Shown here: positions 25,435 through 33,221 of the stretch, in pieces
Position numbering within the stretch: the stretch's first letter is position 1
Layout: each line of letters opens with the position of its first letter
DNA from: an uncultured Fusobacterium sp.
GTDB taxonomy: Bacteria; Fusobacteriota; Fusobacteriia; Fusobacteriales; Fusobacteriaceae
Direction: 5' to 3'
Assembly: GCF_905200055.1 (NCBI RefSeq)
Contig: NZ_CAJKIS010000016.1
Span: 1-47,570 of the forward strand
DNA length: 47,570 nt
Made by a program: the position numbers and the translations under genes
The notes under the pieces: model-generated
Seen by the model: the letters and a program-made list of their open reading frames with translations, nothing else
Databases searched by the model: none
What the model was told of the DNA's origin: nothing

Positions 25435-25959
25435 TTGAAAAGAAAAACTTTAATCTTTTTTATAGTTTGCTGGACATTTATTATAGGTTCAGGGATAATG
25501 TATTTTACATATGCAACAGAGAGTGAAGTTATAACTATAGAAAATAATCAAAAATCAGTAGAAAATAGAGAAAAAGAAAAAGTTACAATATATGTTCCAA
25601 ATTCTAAATTGACAACTCTTGAAAAAAGAGAGGCAGAGATAGATTTAGCTCAAAGCACAAAGGATAGAGCGATTAAACTAACAGAGAAAATTATTGAAGT
25701 ATTAAGAGGAGAAAAATATATAAAAAGTGAAGAAATTACTTTATATAATGTATACTTTAATGATAAGACGATCTATTTAGATTTTAGCTCACAGATAAAA
25801 GAATTAGATGATAATACTCAAAAAAGTTTAATGACTATTTACTCTATAGTTAACAGTTTAACTGAAACAGGTAAATTTAATAGAGTAAAAATAATGGTAA
25901 ATGGAGAAGATGGAACAAAAAATTTAGGTAAATTTTATACAAGAAATAGTGGAATTTAG
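25435..25959 (+). CDS. GerMN domain protein
   Basis: A 174-residue exported or anchored protein. After a membrane helix (TLIFFIVCWTFIIGSGIMYFT), a GerMN-like domain spans residues 50-165: VTIYVPNSKLTTLEKREAEI, then LYNVYFNDKTIYLDFSSQI. GerMN domains occur in spore and cell-wall associated proteins. Here it follows an amidase, which suggests a role in envelope growth or division. Start TTG with GAGGTG upstream. Confidence 0.8.
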   Translation: MKRKTLIFFIVCWTFIIGSGIMYFTYATESEVITIENNQKSVENREKEKVTIYVPNSKLTTLEKREAEIDLAQSTKDRAIKLTEKIIEVLRGEKYIKSEEITLYNVYFNDKTIYLDFSSQIKELDDNTQKSLMTIYSIVNSLTETGKFNRVKIMVNGEDGTKNLGKFYTRNSGI

Positions 25960-25967
25960 AAAAAATG

Positions 25968-26011
25968 AGCTGTTGCAAATTGATGATTTTATATTATTAA
26001 TTTGCTCAGCT
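25968..26011 (+). terminator. Terminator of the amidase-GerMN operon
   Basis: AGCTG/CAGCT plus an inner GCAAATT/AATTTGC helix, followed by TCTTTTTATTTTTA. Confidence 0.85.
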
Positions 26012-26068
26012 TCTTTTTATTTTTATAAAGTAATTATTCAGCTATCAATTAAAAAGTAATTTTCTCTA

Positions 26069-26223
26069 ACATCAAGTTGGTGTAATTTGGAAGTGAATAC
26101 TAGAATCCCTTAGCGAAATGCAGTTAAGAAAATGCAACGTGTTTGAGGCGAAGCCGAGTTTTGCATTTTCAACGGAATGAGCTTAGGGATTCTTTATTCA
26201 TTGACATGGAAGCAACTTGATGT
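26069..26223. repeat. 155-bp nested inverted repeat
   Basis: Four concentric stems: 26069-26079 with 26213-26223 (11/11), 26094-26099 with 26195-26200 (6/6), 26102-26114 with 26181-26193 (12/13), 26128-26137 with 26161-26170 (10/10). The apex carries GGCGAAGCC. No ORF is supported across it. It may be a structured RNA, a miniature transposon-like unit or a dispersed genomic repeat. Confidence 0.85.
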
Positions 26224-26252
26224 TTAAAAGAAATAGAAATAATTAAAATTGA

Positions 26253-26301
26253 CTAATAATCGCTAAATGCAAAGGAACTTTGCTCTAAATCTAACGATAT
26301 T
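26253..26301 (+). repeat. Intergenic repeat, copy B
   Basis: About 49 nt matching copy A at 16201-16248. Its centre GCAAAG-GAA-CTTTGC is a perfect hairpin, and ATCGCTA/TAACGAT can pair outside it with one mismatch. Confidence 0.75.
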
Positions 26302-26349
26302 AATCAACTGAATAGATACTTTAGAAAAAATATAACAGCCCCTTTTTTA

Positions 26350-27702
26350 TTATATGCTTAAATAATTTTTAAAAAGTCTCTTTCTTACATATAAATAGTA
26401 TAATCCTAAAGCTCCTGATGTCAATATCCAAGATATAGGATAAGACATATATAAAGTGAACAGAGTATGGTTGTTTTCAAAGATAGTAAATACCCATAAA
26501 ATACGGAATAAACAAGCTCCAAATAGAGTAATTACAGTTGGCATTATTGAAAGGCCAAGTCCACGTAAAGCTCCAACAAAAGCATCCATTAAACCACAGA
26601 GAGAATAACTTATACCAACTACACCTAACCTAATTAGACCATAAGAGATAGCTTCTTTATTAGTAATCCAAATGCTTAAAAGAGGTGTTCCAAAGATATA
26701 AGCTCCAAATCCAAAAAATGCTCCACAAATAAATGACAAAATTAAGGAAAGAGTAAGAATTTTATCTATTCTAGCAAATTTTTTAGCACCATAATTTTGA
26801 CTTGTAAAGTTTAAAGCTGTTTGATAAAGAGCATTTAAAGATGTATTAACAAAGCCTTCAATAGCAACAGAGGCTGTATTTGCAGCAATAACTAGAGGAC
26901 CAAAGGAATTTACTGAAGATTGAATTAAAACATTTGAGATATTAAAAAGTATTCCTTGTATTCCAGCAGGAAGCCCAATTTTTACAATCTCTAAAAGACG
27001 GTTCTTATGTATTTTTACAAGTTTCCATTTTAATCTCAACATTCCTGGAGTATTATTTAAAATTCTCAATATTAAAAAAGCGGAGATAGTTTCAGCTGTA
27101 ATAGTAGCAATAGCAACTCCAGCAACACTTAAATTAAAAATAATAACTAAAATTAGATTTAAAAGAACATTGATAACTCCTGCAAAAGAGAGAATAAATA
27201 GAGGACGTCTAGTATCTCCAGCAGCTCTTAAAATTGAGGCACCGAAGTTATAGAGCATATTTGCAGGCATTCCTAAAAAATATATTTGCATATATAGAGA
27301 TGAAAGGTTAATAATTTCTTCAGGAGTTTTCATCATACGGAGCAAAGGCTTAGTTAAAAAAAGTCCAATAAAAAGCATAATAATTCCTGATATTATTGCA
27401 GTAGCAATAGAGGTATGCACACTTTCTTGTACACTTTTTTTGTCTTTTGAACCATAGTTTTTAGCTACAACAACTCCAGCCCCCATAGATAATCCAATAA
27501 CTAGATTTAGAAGAAGATTTATTAGAGAGCTTGTAGATCCAACTGCTGCAAGAGCTTCTTCACCAGCAAACTTACCAACTACCACAGTATCAGCAGCATT
27601 AAAAAGAAGTTGTAAAGCTTCAGAAAATATTAAAGGGATAGCAAAGATAACTATCTGTTTAAAAAGAGGTCCATTACACATATCTACTTCATATTTTTTC
27701 AT
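26350..27702 (-). CDS. MATE family efflux transporter
   Basis: A 450-residue, 12-helix membrane exporter of the NorM/DinF type, which expels cationic drugs or metabolites in exchange for Na+ or H+. The two halves each carry the family's pattern: PLIFSEALQLLFNAADTVVVGKFAG in the first half and PAGIQGILFNISNVLIQSSVNSFG in the second. Length is normal. GGTGATTTT precedes the ATG. Divergent from a second MATE gene 142 nt away. Confidence 0.94.
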   Translation of the reverse strand: MKKYEVDMCNGPLFKQIVIFAIPLIFSEALQLLFNAADTVVVGKFAGEEALAAVGSTSSLINLLLNLVIGLSMGAGVVVAKNYGSKDKKSVQESVHTSIATAIISGIIMLFIGLFLTKPLLRMMKTPEEIINLSSLYMQIYFLGMPANMLYNFGASILRAAGDTRRPLFILSFAGVINVLLNLILVIIFNLSVAGVAIATITAETISAFLILRILNNTPGMLRLKWKLVKIHKNRLLEIVKIGLPAGIQGILFNISNVLIQSSVNSFGPLVIAANTASVAIEGFVNTSLNALYQTALNFTSQNYGAKKFARIDKILTLSLILSFICGAFFGFGAYIFGTPLLSIWITNKEAISYGLIRLGVVGISYSLCGLMDAFVGALRGLGLSIMPTVITLFGACLFRILWVFTIFENNHTLFTLYMSYPISWILTSGALGLYYLYVRKRLFKNYLSI

Positions 27703-27809
27703 AAAATCACCATATTATAAGGATATATATATTATTATATTGTATATTGCTCCATTTTTTCAAGAAAATAATAATTAAGAATTTTATTTCTCAAAATTGT
27801 AAAATATGT

Positions 27810-27815
27810 TATACT
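27810..27815 (+). promoter_or_regulatory. Possible -10 for the second MATE gene
   Basis: TATACT about 29 nt before the ATG; no clear -35. It sits in the 142-nt divergent spacer between the two MATE genes. Confidence 0.4.
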
Positions 27816-27843
27816 TTAATTGAATTGTAAAAGTAAAATATAG

Positions 27844-29253
27844 ATGAAAAGGAGGAAATTTAAAGAGAAATTTTCTTTAAAAAAATATATGAAACTATCA
27901 AATAATTTAGGAAAAGATTCAGTTTTAGGTTTAGTATTTAAATTAGCAATACCAACAATGTTAGCTCAATTAGTAAATTTACTGTATAGTATAGTAGATA
28001 GAATGTATATAGGGCATATTCCAGAGATTGGAGGACTTGCATTAGCAGGAGTTGGAGTGTGTGGACCTATTGTAACTTTTCTTTCATCTTTTGGAACTCT
28101 TGTTGGACTGGGTGGATCAATAATTATGTCTATAAAAATGGGGGAGAGGAGATTTAAAAAGGCTAGATTTGTATTAGCCAATAGTTTTTTAGCTCTTTCA
28201 GTAATTTCAATAACTTTAACTATAATATTTTTATTGTTAAAAGATAAATTGATAATGATGTTTGGTGCTAGTACAGTAACTTTTCCTTATGCAAATACCT
28301 ATTTAACAATTTATACTCTAGGAAGTTTTTTTGCTTTAATGGCAATAGGATTAAACTTTTTTATAACTTGCCAAGGGTTTGCAACGATAGGAATGCTAAC
28401 TGTTATAATTGGAGCTTTAGTAAATATTTTACTAGATACAGTTTTTATTTTTGGTTTAGAAATGGGAGTTGCCGGAGCAGCTTGGGCAACAGTAATTGCT
28501 CAAATTACATCTTTTGCCTTTGCTTTTAGATTTTTAACAAGTAAAAAAATAAAAATTCCTATTACATTTAAAGGATATTCATTTGAAATCGTTCAAGATA
28601 TAATAAAATTTGGATTTTCACCATTTTTTATCTTAACAACTGATAGTATTATTTTAATAGCTTTAAATGCTATGTTACAAAAATATGGTGGGACAACTCA
28701 AGGGGATTTATTAGTATCTGGAGCAACTATAATTCAAAGTTATCTGTTACTTATTACAGGTCCACTTATTGGACTTTCAGGAGGAACACAACCACTTTTA
28801 AGTTTTAACTATGGTGCAAGGCAGATAGAAAGAGTTAAAAAGGCAGAGAAATATATAGTTATCTTTGCTTTAGTGTTAACAACTACAATGTTTATATTAA
28901 CACCGTTTATATCACCATATTTTATCTCGCTATTTACTGATGAAGCAAATTTAGCAGAGGTAGCAAGATGGGGAATAAAAGCAAGTGTATGGGGAATAAT
29001 TCCTCTATCTTTCCAATATTGTTTTGTAGATGGATTTACTGCTGTTGGAAGAATAAAAACAGCCTTCTCTTTATCTATGTTTAGAAAGATGATATATATG
29101 GGAAGTACATTCTTTTTACCAGCTATATTTGAAGCTAGATCAGCTTTTTATGCTCAACCAGTAAGTGATATTTTGGGAGCAATAGCTTCAACAACTGTTT
29201 TTTATTTCGTTTTTAATAAACATTTAGAAAGAAGAAAAAAGATATTACAATAA
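27844..29253 (+). CDS. MATE family efflux transporter (MepA-like)
   Basis: A 469-residue membrane exporter related to MepA. KLAIPTMLAQLVNLLYSIVDRMYIGHIP near residue 38 is the MATE signature, and TFLSSFGTLVGLGGSIIMSIKMGE follows. The start is uncertain: ATG 27844 has no SD upstream, while AAAAGGAGG lies at 27847-27855, inside the ORF, with no start codon at a useful distance; the next ATG is 27889. The N-terminal 20 residues are very basic. Confidence 0.9.
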   Translation: MKRRKFKEKFSLKKYMKLSNNLGKDSVLGLVFKLAIPTMLAQLVNLLYSIVDRMYIGHIPEIGGLALAGVGVCGPIVTFLSSFGTLVGLGGSIIMSIKMGERRFKKARFVLANSFLALSVISITLTIIFLLLKDKLIMMFGASTVTFPYANTYLTIYTLGSFFALMAIGLNFFITCQGFATIGMLTVIIGALVNILLDTVFIFGLEMGVAGAAWATVIAQITSFAFAFRFLTSKKIKIPITFKGYSFEIVQDIIKFGFSPFFILTTDSIILIALNAMLQKYGGTTQGDLLVSGATIIQSYLLLITGPLIGLSGGTQPLLSFNYGARQIERVKKAEKYIVIFALVLTTTMFILTPFISPYFISLFTDEANLAEVARWGIKASVWGIIPLSFQYCFVDGFTAVGRIKTAFSLSMFRKMIYMGSTFFLPAIFEARSAFYAQPVSDILGAIASTTVFYFVFNKHLERRKKILQ

Positions 29254-29260
29254 AAAGTCC

Positions 29261-29288
29261 TTGACTTTATTGAATATTATGATATAAT
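29261..29288 (+). promoter_or_regulatory. infC operon promoter
   Basis: TTGACT (29261-29266), 16-nt spacer, TATAAT (29283-29288). The predicted 5' UTR is about 180 nt. Confidence 0.85.
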
Positions 29289-29319
29289 AAGTGGGTAATT
29301 AAATAAGTTGGATAAAGTA

Positions 29320-29450
29320 GAAACGCCTGTTTCTCACCTTATGGGTTATGGCTTGCATAAGGTTGATAAAATTTTAATAGAGTACGAGATTATTAATCCT
29401 CTATTTTTAAAATTTGTGTAATAACAGGGCGTATATTGTCCTGTTTTTTT
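29320..29450 (+). promoter_or_regulatory. Ribosomal-protein leader with attenuator (infC-rpmI-rplT)
   Basis: ACGCCTGTT (29323-29331) can pair with AACAGGGCGT (29423-29432, one bulge), an antiterminator. The same AACAGG can instead pair with CCTGTT (29440-29445), a terminator followed by TTTTTT. Two local hairpins lie between (29336-29363 and 29376-29405). The plan resembles the L20-binding leaders of Bacillus infC operons. Confidence 0.75.
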
Positions 29451-29477
29451 ATTGTGTAACTGATGGAGGTGTTGAAT

Positions 29478-29984
29478 ATTTCTGACAAAATTAGAATCAA
29501 CGAAAAAATAAAAGGAAGAGAATTTAGAATTATCTCTTCAACAGGTGAACAATTAGGAGTTATGTCTGCAAACGAAGCATTAGAGCTAGCAAGACAAGAA
29601 GACCTAGACTTAGTTGAGATAGCTGCAACTGCAAAACCACCTGTATGTAAAATAATGGATTTTGGAAAATACAGATATGAACAAACTAGAAAGGCTAAAG
29701 AAGCTAAGAAAAATCAAAAACAAGTAGTAGTTAAAGAAGTAAAAGTAACTGCAAGAATTGATACTCACGATTTAGAAACTAAAGTTGGACAAATCGAAAA
29801 ATTCTTAGCAAAAGAAAATAAAGTAAAAGTTACTTTAGTTCTATTTGGAAGAGAAAAGATGCATGCTACACTTGGAGTAGATACATTAGATGAGATAGCT
29901 GAAAAGTTTGCTGAAACAGCTGAAGTAGATAAAAAATATAATGAAAAACAAAAATATATACTATTAACACCTAAGAAAAGTTAA
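29478..29984 (+). CDS. infC: Translation initiation factor IF-3
   Basis: A protein of about 168 residues that keeps ribosomal subunits apart and checks initiator tRNA. The N-terminal domain reads KIRINEKIKGREFRIIS and GEQLGVMS, then LVEIAATAKPPVCKIMDFGKYRYE, then a C-terminal domain with VTLVFGREKMHATLG-like sequence (VTLVLFGREKMHATLG). The start is read as ATT 29478: GGAGG (29465-29469) stands 8 nt before it, while the in-frame ATG, GTG and TTG lie in or against the SD. ATT starts are well known for infC and let IF-3 control its own synthesis. Confidence 0.95.
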   Translation: MSDKIRINEKIKGREFRIISSTGEQLGVMSANEALELARQEDLDLVEIAATAKPPVCKIMDFGKYRYEQTRKAKEAKKNQKQVVVKEVKVTARIDTHDLETKVGQIEKFLAKENKVKVTLVLFGREKMHATLGVDTLDEIAEKFAETAEVDKKYNEKQKYILLTPKKS

Positions 29985-30027
29985 TAAGTTAAATAAATAT
30001 TTATAGATTTGAGAGGAGGGTATTATT

Positions 30028-30234
30028 ATGCCAAAAATGAAGACTCATAGAGGAGCAAGAAAAAGAATAAAAGTTACAGGAACAGGAAAATTTATCGTTA
30101 AACACTCAGGAAAAAGCCATATCTTAACTAAGAAAGATAGAAAAAGAAAAAATAACCTTAAAAAAGATTTAGTTGTTAGCGAAACTTTAAAAAGACATAT
30201 GCAAGGATTACTTCCATATGGAGTTGGAAGATAA
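30028..30234 (+). CDS. rpmI: Ribosomal protein bL35
   Basis: A 68-residue basic protein of the large subunit. The start PKMKTHRGARKRIKVTGTGK and the block SGKSHILTKKDRKRKNNLKK are family signatures. GAGAGGAGGGTATTATT precedes the ATG. Second gene of the infC operon. Confidence 0.98.
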   Translation: MPKMKTHRGARKRIKVTGTGKFIVKHSGKSHILTKKDRKRKNNLKKDLVVSETLKRHMQGLLPYGVGR

Positions 30235-30281
30235 TAACCAATCAATTTCAAATTTTTGTGAATTATAATTAGGAGGAAAAA

Positions 30282-30632
30282 ATGAGAGTTAAGACTGGAA
30301 TAGTTAGAAGAAGAAAACATAAAAAAGTTTTAAGAGCAGCAAAAGGATTCAGAGGTGCATCTGGTGACGTTATAAAACAAGCTAAACAAGCTACAATGAG
30401 AGCAGCAGCTTATTCAACAAGAGATAGAAAAGTAACTAAGAGAAGAATGAGATCTCTATGGATCATCAGAATCAATACAGCAGCTAGATTAAATGGATTA
30501 ACATATTCAACTTTAATGAACGGATTAAAGAAAGCTGGAATCGTATTAGATAGAAAAGTTTTAGCAGATATCGCTTTAAACAATGCAGCTGAATTTGCAA
30601 AATTAGCTGAAACTGCAAAAAACGCATTATAA
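30282..30632 (+). CDS. rplT: Ribosomal protein bL20
   Basis: A 116-residue large-subunit assembly protein, full length. RVKTGIVRRRKHKKVLRAAK begins it and RDRKVTKRRMRSLWIIRINTA follows near residue 47. In Bacillus and E. coli, L20 also represses its own operon by binding a leader that mimics its rRNA site; the structured leader at 29320-29450 is the likely target here. Confidence 0.98.
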   Translation: MRVKTGIVRRRKHKKVLRAAKGFRGASGDVIKQAKQATMRAAAYSTRDRKVTKRRMRSLWIIRINTAARLNGLTYSTLMNGLKKAGIVLDRKVLADIALNNAAEFAKLAETAKNAL

Positions 30633-30641
30633 TTAGGTAAG

Positions 30642-30669
30642 AAAGAACTCATATAATTGAGTTCTTTTT
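30642..30669 (+). terminator. Terminator of the infC-rpmI-rplT operon
   Basis: AAAGAACTCA/TGAGTTCTTT, six-base loop, then T-run. Confidence 0.93.
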
Positions 30670-30672
30670 TTC

Positions 30673-30701
30673 TTGACATAAATATTTATAGATGTTAGAA
30701 T
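30673..30701 (+). promoter_or_regulatory. Queuosine operon promoter
   Basis: TTGACA (30673-30678), 17-nt spacer, TAGAAT (30696-30701), 20 nt before the riboswitch. Confidence 0.88.
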
Positions 30702-30718
30702 TAGAAAAAAATAGAAGA

Positions 30719-30762
30719 AAAGACAGTTCATTTGTACCATCCTGTCTATAAACAAAACTAGG
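30719..30762 (+). promoter_or_regulatory. preQ1-I riboswitch aptamer
   Basis: AGACAG/CTGTCT stem (30721-30726 with 30742-30747), an apical loop starting TTC and ending ACCATC, and an A-rich tail ending in ACTAGG that can enter the loop as a pseudoknot, the layout of class I preQ1 aptamers. Location ahead of preQ1 synthesis genes agrees. Confidence 0.88.
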
Positions 30763-30798
30763 GCTATTTTTTTATTGCAATTTTTTGGATAAATTGAG

Positions 30799-30830
30799 AA
30801 AGATAGACTAGGTGGAGTCTGTCTTTTTTT
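30799..30830 (+). terminator. preQ1-controlled terminator
   Basis: AAAGATAGACT pairs with AGTCTGTCTTT, then seven T. Its left arm also contains ATAGAC, which can pair with GTCTAT of the aptamer P1 3' strand (30744-30749), giving an antiterminator when preQ1 is absent. Confidence 0.85.
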
Positions 30831-30846
30831 ATTTAAGGAGAAAATT

Positions 30847-31272
30847 ATGTATACATTAATAAGTGAAGCAAGTTTTGATAGTGCACATTTTTTAGCTCAG
30901 TATGAGGGAAAATGTAGAAATATTCATGGACATCGTTGGACTATAAAAGTAGAAATTTATGGAGAAGATCTTCAAGAGAATGGAAGCTGTAGAGGAATGT
31001 TAGTAGATTTTGGAGATTTGAAAAAATATTTAAAAGAATTAGCAGATTATTATGATCATGCTCTTATTATTGAGAAAGATAGTATGAGAAAGCTTACTTT
31101 AAATGCTTTAAAAGAGGATGGATTTAGAATAATTGAAGTAGAATTTAGACCCACTGCTGAAAATTTTGCTAAATATTTTTATAATTATTTTAAAGATAAA
31201 GGATTTTTAGTAAAAAATATATTTGTATATGAAACTCTAAATAATTGTGCTACATATAGTGAGATGATATAG
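30847..31272 (+). CDS. queD: 6-carboxytetrahydropterin synthase QueD
   Basis: A 141-residue enzyme turning dihydroneopterin triphosphate into 6-carboxytetrahydropterin, the second step of queuosine synthesis. The zinc site is seen in ASFDSAHFL and IHGHRW, and the catalytic Cys in KCRNIHGH. FRPTAENFAKYFY near residue 101 is the family's C-terminal block. First gene of the riboswitch-controlled operon; the SD is AAGGAGAAAA just after the terminator. Confidence 0.96.
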   Translation: MYTLISEASFDSAHFLAQYEGKCRNIHGHRWTIKVEIYGEDLQENGSCRGMLVDFGDLKKYLKELADYYDHALIIEKDSMRKLTLNALKEDGFRIIEVEFRPTAENFAKYFYNYFKDKGFLVKNIFVYETLNNCATYSEMI

Positions 31273-31273
31273 G

Positions 31274-31942
31274 ATGTTTAATTATAAAGTTGTAGAAATT
31301 TTTGAAAGTATCAATGGAGAGGGAAAAAAGGCAGGGCAATTGGCACTGTTTATAAGATTTCAAAAATGTAACTTAAATTGTAGTTACTGTGACACTAAAT
31401 GGGCTAATAGTGATACTTCACTATATACTCTTATGAGTTTAGAGGAACTATATAATAAAGTTATAGAGAGTGGAATAAAAAATATAACTATTACAGGGGG
31501 AGAACCTCTATTGCAAGAAAATATTGAAGAGTTTTTAAAAAAGTTAGGAAAAAATTTAGAATTAAAAATTGAGATAGAAACAAATGGAAGTGTAAATTTA
31601 AAAAGATTTAATGAGATAGAAAATCCACCATCTTTTACAATGGATTATAAACTTCCTAGTAGTAATATGGAAAAATATATGGATCTTGATAATTTTCAAT
31701 ATTTAACTAAGAAAGACACAGTAAAATTTGTAGCTGGAGATATTGGTGATTTGGAAAAGGCTAGAGAGATTATTGAAAAATACTCTCTTGTGGAAAAATG
31801 TGCTGTATATATAAGCCCAGTATTTGGAAAAATAGAGCTTTCATCAATAGTAGATTTTATGAAAAAATACAAGATGAATGGAGTAAATATGCAACTTCAA
31901 ATACATAAAATAATCTGGGATCCAGAAGCAAAAGGGGTGTAA
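31274..31942 (+). CDS. queE: 7-carboxy-7-deazaguanine synthase QueE
   Basis: A 222-residue radical SAM enzyme that makes the deazaguanine ring. The cluster motif CNLNCSYCD (CX3CX2C) near residues 33-41 is complete, with the substrate segment ESINGEGKKAGQLALFIRF before it and TITGGEPLLQ near 73. One base separates it from queD. It is full length. Confidence 0.96.
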   Translation: MFNYKVVEIFESINGEGKKAGQLALFIRFQKCNLNCSYCDTKWANSDTSLYTLMSLEELYNKVIESGIKNITITGGEPLLQENIEEFLKKLGKNLELKIEIETNGSVNLKRFNEIENPPSFTMDYKLPSSNMEKYMDLDNFQYLTKKDTVKFVAGDIGDLEKAREIIEKYSLVEKCAVYISPVFGKIELSSIVDFMKKYKMNGVNMQLQIHKIIWDPEAKGV

Positions 31943-31944
31943 AA

Positions 31945-32517
31945 ATGGATATAGAAGCAATTAAACACCATATAAAAGGCTTACTTATAGCTCTAGGAGA
32001 GGATCCAGAAAGAGAGGGATTAAAGGAAACTCCAACTAGAGTAGCTAAGATGTATGAGGAGATATTTGAAGGGATAAATTATAGTAATGATGAGATAGCC
32101 AAGATGTTTAATAAAACTTTTGAAGAGGATATATTAACTGATAATGATAATATTGTAGTAGTTAGAGATATAGATGTTTTTAGCTGTTGTGAACATCATT
32201 TAGCCTTGATGTATGATATGAGTGTAACTGTAGCCTATTTACCTAAAGGAAAGGTAATAGGACTAAGTAAGATAGCTAGAATATGTGATATGGTAAGCAA
32301 AAGATTACAACTTCAAGAGAGAATAGGAAAAGATATAGCTTATATAATGAAGAAAGTAACAGGCTCTGAAGATATAGCAATTTTAATAAAGGGAAAACAT
32401 AGTTGCATGACAATGAGGGGAATAAAGAAAAATAATAGTATTACAGAAACTGCAATATTTGAAGGGAAATTCAAAGATAATTTTATGTTACAAAATAAGT
32501 TATACAATAGAATATAG
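31945..32517 (+). CDS. folE: GTP cyclohydrolase I (FolE)
   Basis: A 190-residue enzyme that opens GTP to dihydroneopterin triphosphate, feeding both folate and queuosine. EDPEREGLKETPTRVAKMYEE near residue 19, the zinc ligands in FSCCEHHL near 74, and KHSCMTMRG near 152 are conserved. Lying inside the que operon, it probably serves mainly queuosine here. The upstream gap is 2 nt. Confidence 0.97.
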   Translation: MDIEAIKHHIKGLLIALGEDPEREGLKETPTRVAKMYEEIFEGINYSNDEIAKMFNKTFEEDILTDNDNIVVVRDIDVFSCCEHHLALMYDMSVTVAYLPKGKVIGLSKIARICDMVSKRLQLQERIGKDIAYIMKKVTGSEDIAILIKGKHSCMTMRGIKKNNSITETAIFEGKFKDNFMLQNKLYNRI

Positions 32518-32525
32518 GAGGAAAA

Positions 32526-33221
32526 ATGAGAGCTTTAGTTTTATTAAGTGGAGGAATAGATAGTACTACATGTTTAGCTATGGCAATAGATAGATATGGA
32601 AAGGAAAATGTTGTTGCTTTAAGTGCTTTATATGGGCAAAAACATACTAAAGAGTTAAAAGCAGCTAGAGATATAGCTAATTACTATAATATTGAACTTA
32701 TAGAGATTGATTTAGTAAAAATATTTGCATATAGTAACTGTTCTTTACTTTCTCATTCTAAAGAGGAGATTCCACATAGTAGTTATGCTGAGCAATTAGA
32801 AGAGACAAAAGGGGAAACAGTTTCTACATATGTTCCTTTTAGAAATGGATTATTTTTATCCACAGCAGCAAGTATAGCACTTTCAAAAGATTGTGAATTA
32901 ATATTATATGGAGCTCACAGTGATGATGCAGCAGGAAGTGCATACCCAGATTGTAGTAAGGAATTTAATGATGCTATAAATTTAGCTATATATGAAGGAA
33001 GTGGAAAGAAATTAAAAGTTGAGGCTCCTTTTGTAAATCTTCATAAAAAGGATATAGTAAAAAAAGGGCTTGAATTAAAAGTACCATATGAATTAACTTG
33101 GAGTTGTTATGAGGGAAAAGAGTATTCATGTGGTGAGTGTGGAACTTGTATAGATAGAGAGAAAGCTTTTGAATTAAATGGTGCAGTAGATCCGTTAGTA
33201 AAAATAAGAGAGGGAAGATAG
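32526..33221 (+). CDS. queC: 7-cyano-7-deazaguanine synthase QueC
   Basis: A 231-residue ATP-dependent enzyme converting CDG to preQ0. The PP-loop LLSGGIDSTTCLA at residues 6-18 binds ATP, YVPFRNGLFLSTAASIAL lies mid-protein, and the zinc site CGECGTCIDREKAF stands near residue 203. TAGGAGGAAAA precedes the ATG. The next gene begins 1 nt after its stop. Confidence 0.97.
   Translation: MRALVLLSGGIDSTTCLAMAIDRYGKENVVALSALYGQKHTKELKAARDIANYYNIELIEIDLVKIFAYSNCSLLSHSKEEIPHSSYAEQLEETKGETVSTYVPFRNGLFLSTAASIALSKDCELILYGAHSDDAAGSAYPDCSKEFNDAINLAIYEGSGKKLKVEAPFVNLHKKDIVKKGLELKVPYELTWSCYEGKEYSCGECGTCIDREKAFELNGAVDPLVKIREGR

Noticed and set aside
26253..26301. Insertion sequence end
   Set aside because: No transposase or target duplication is seen near either repeat copy, so it is listed as a plain repeat.
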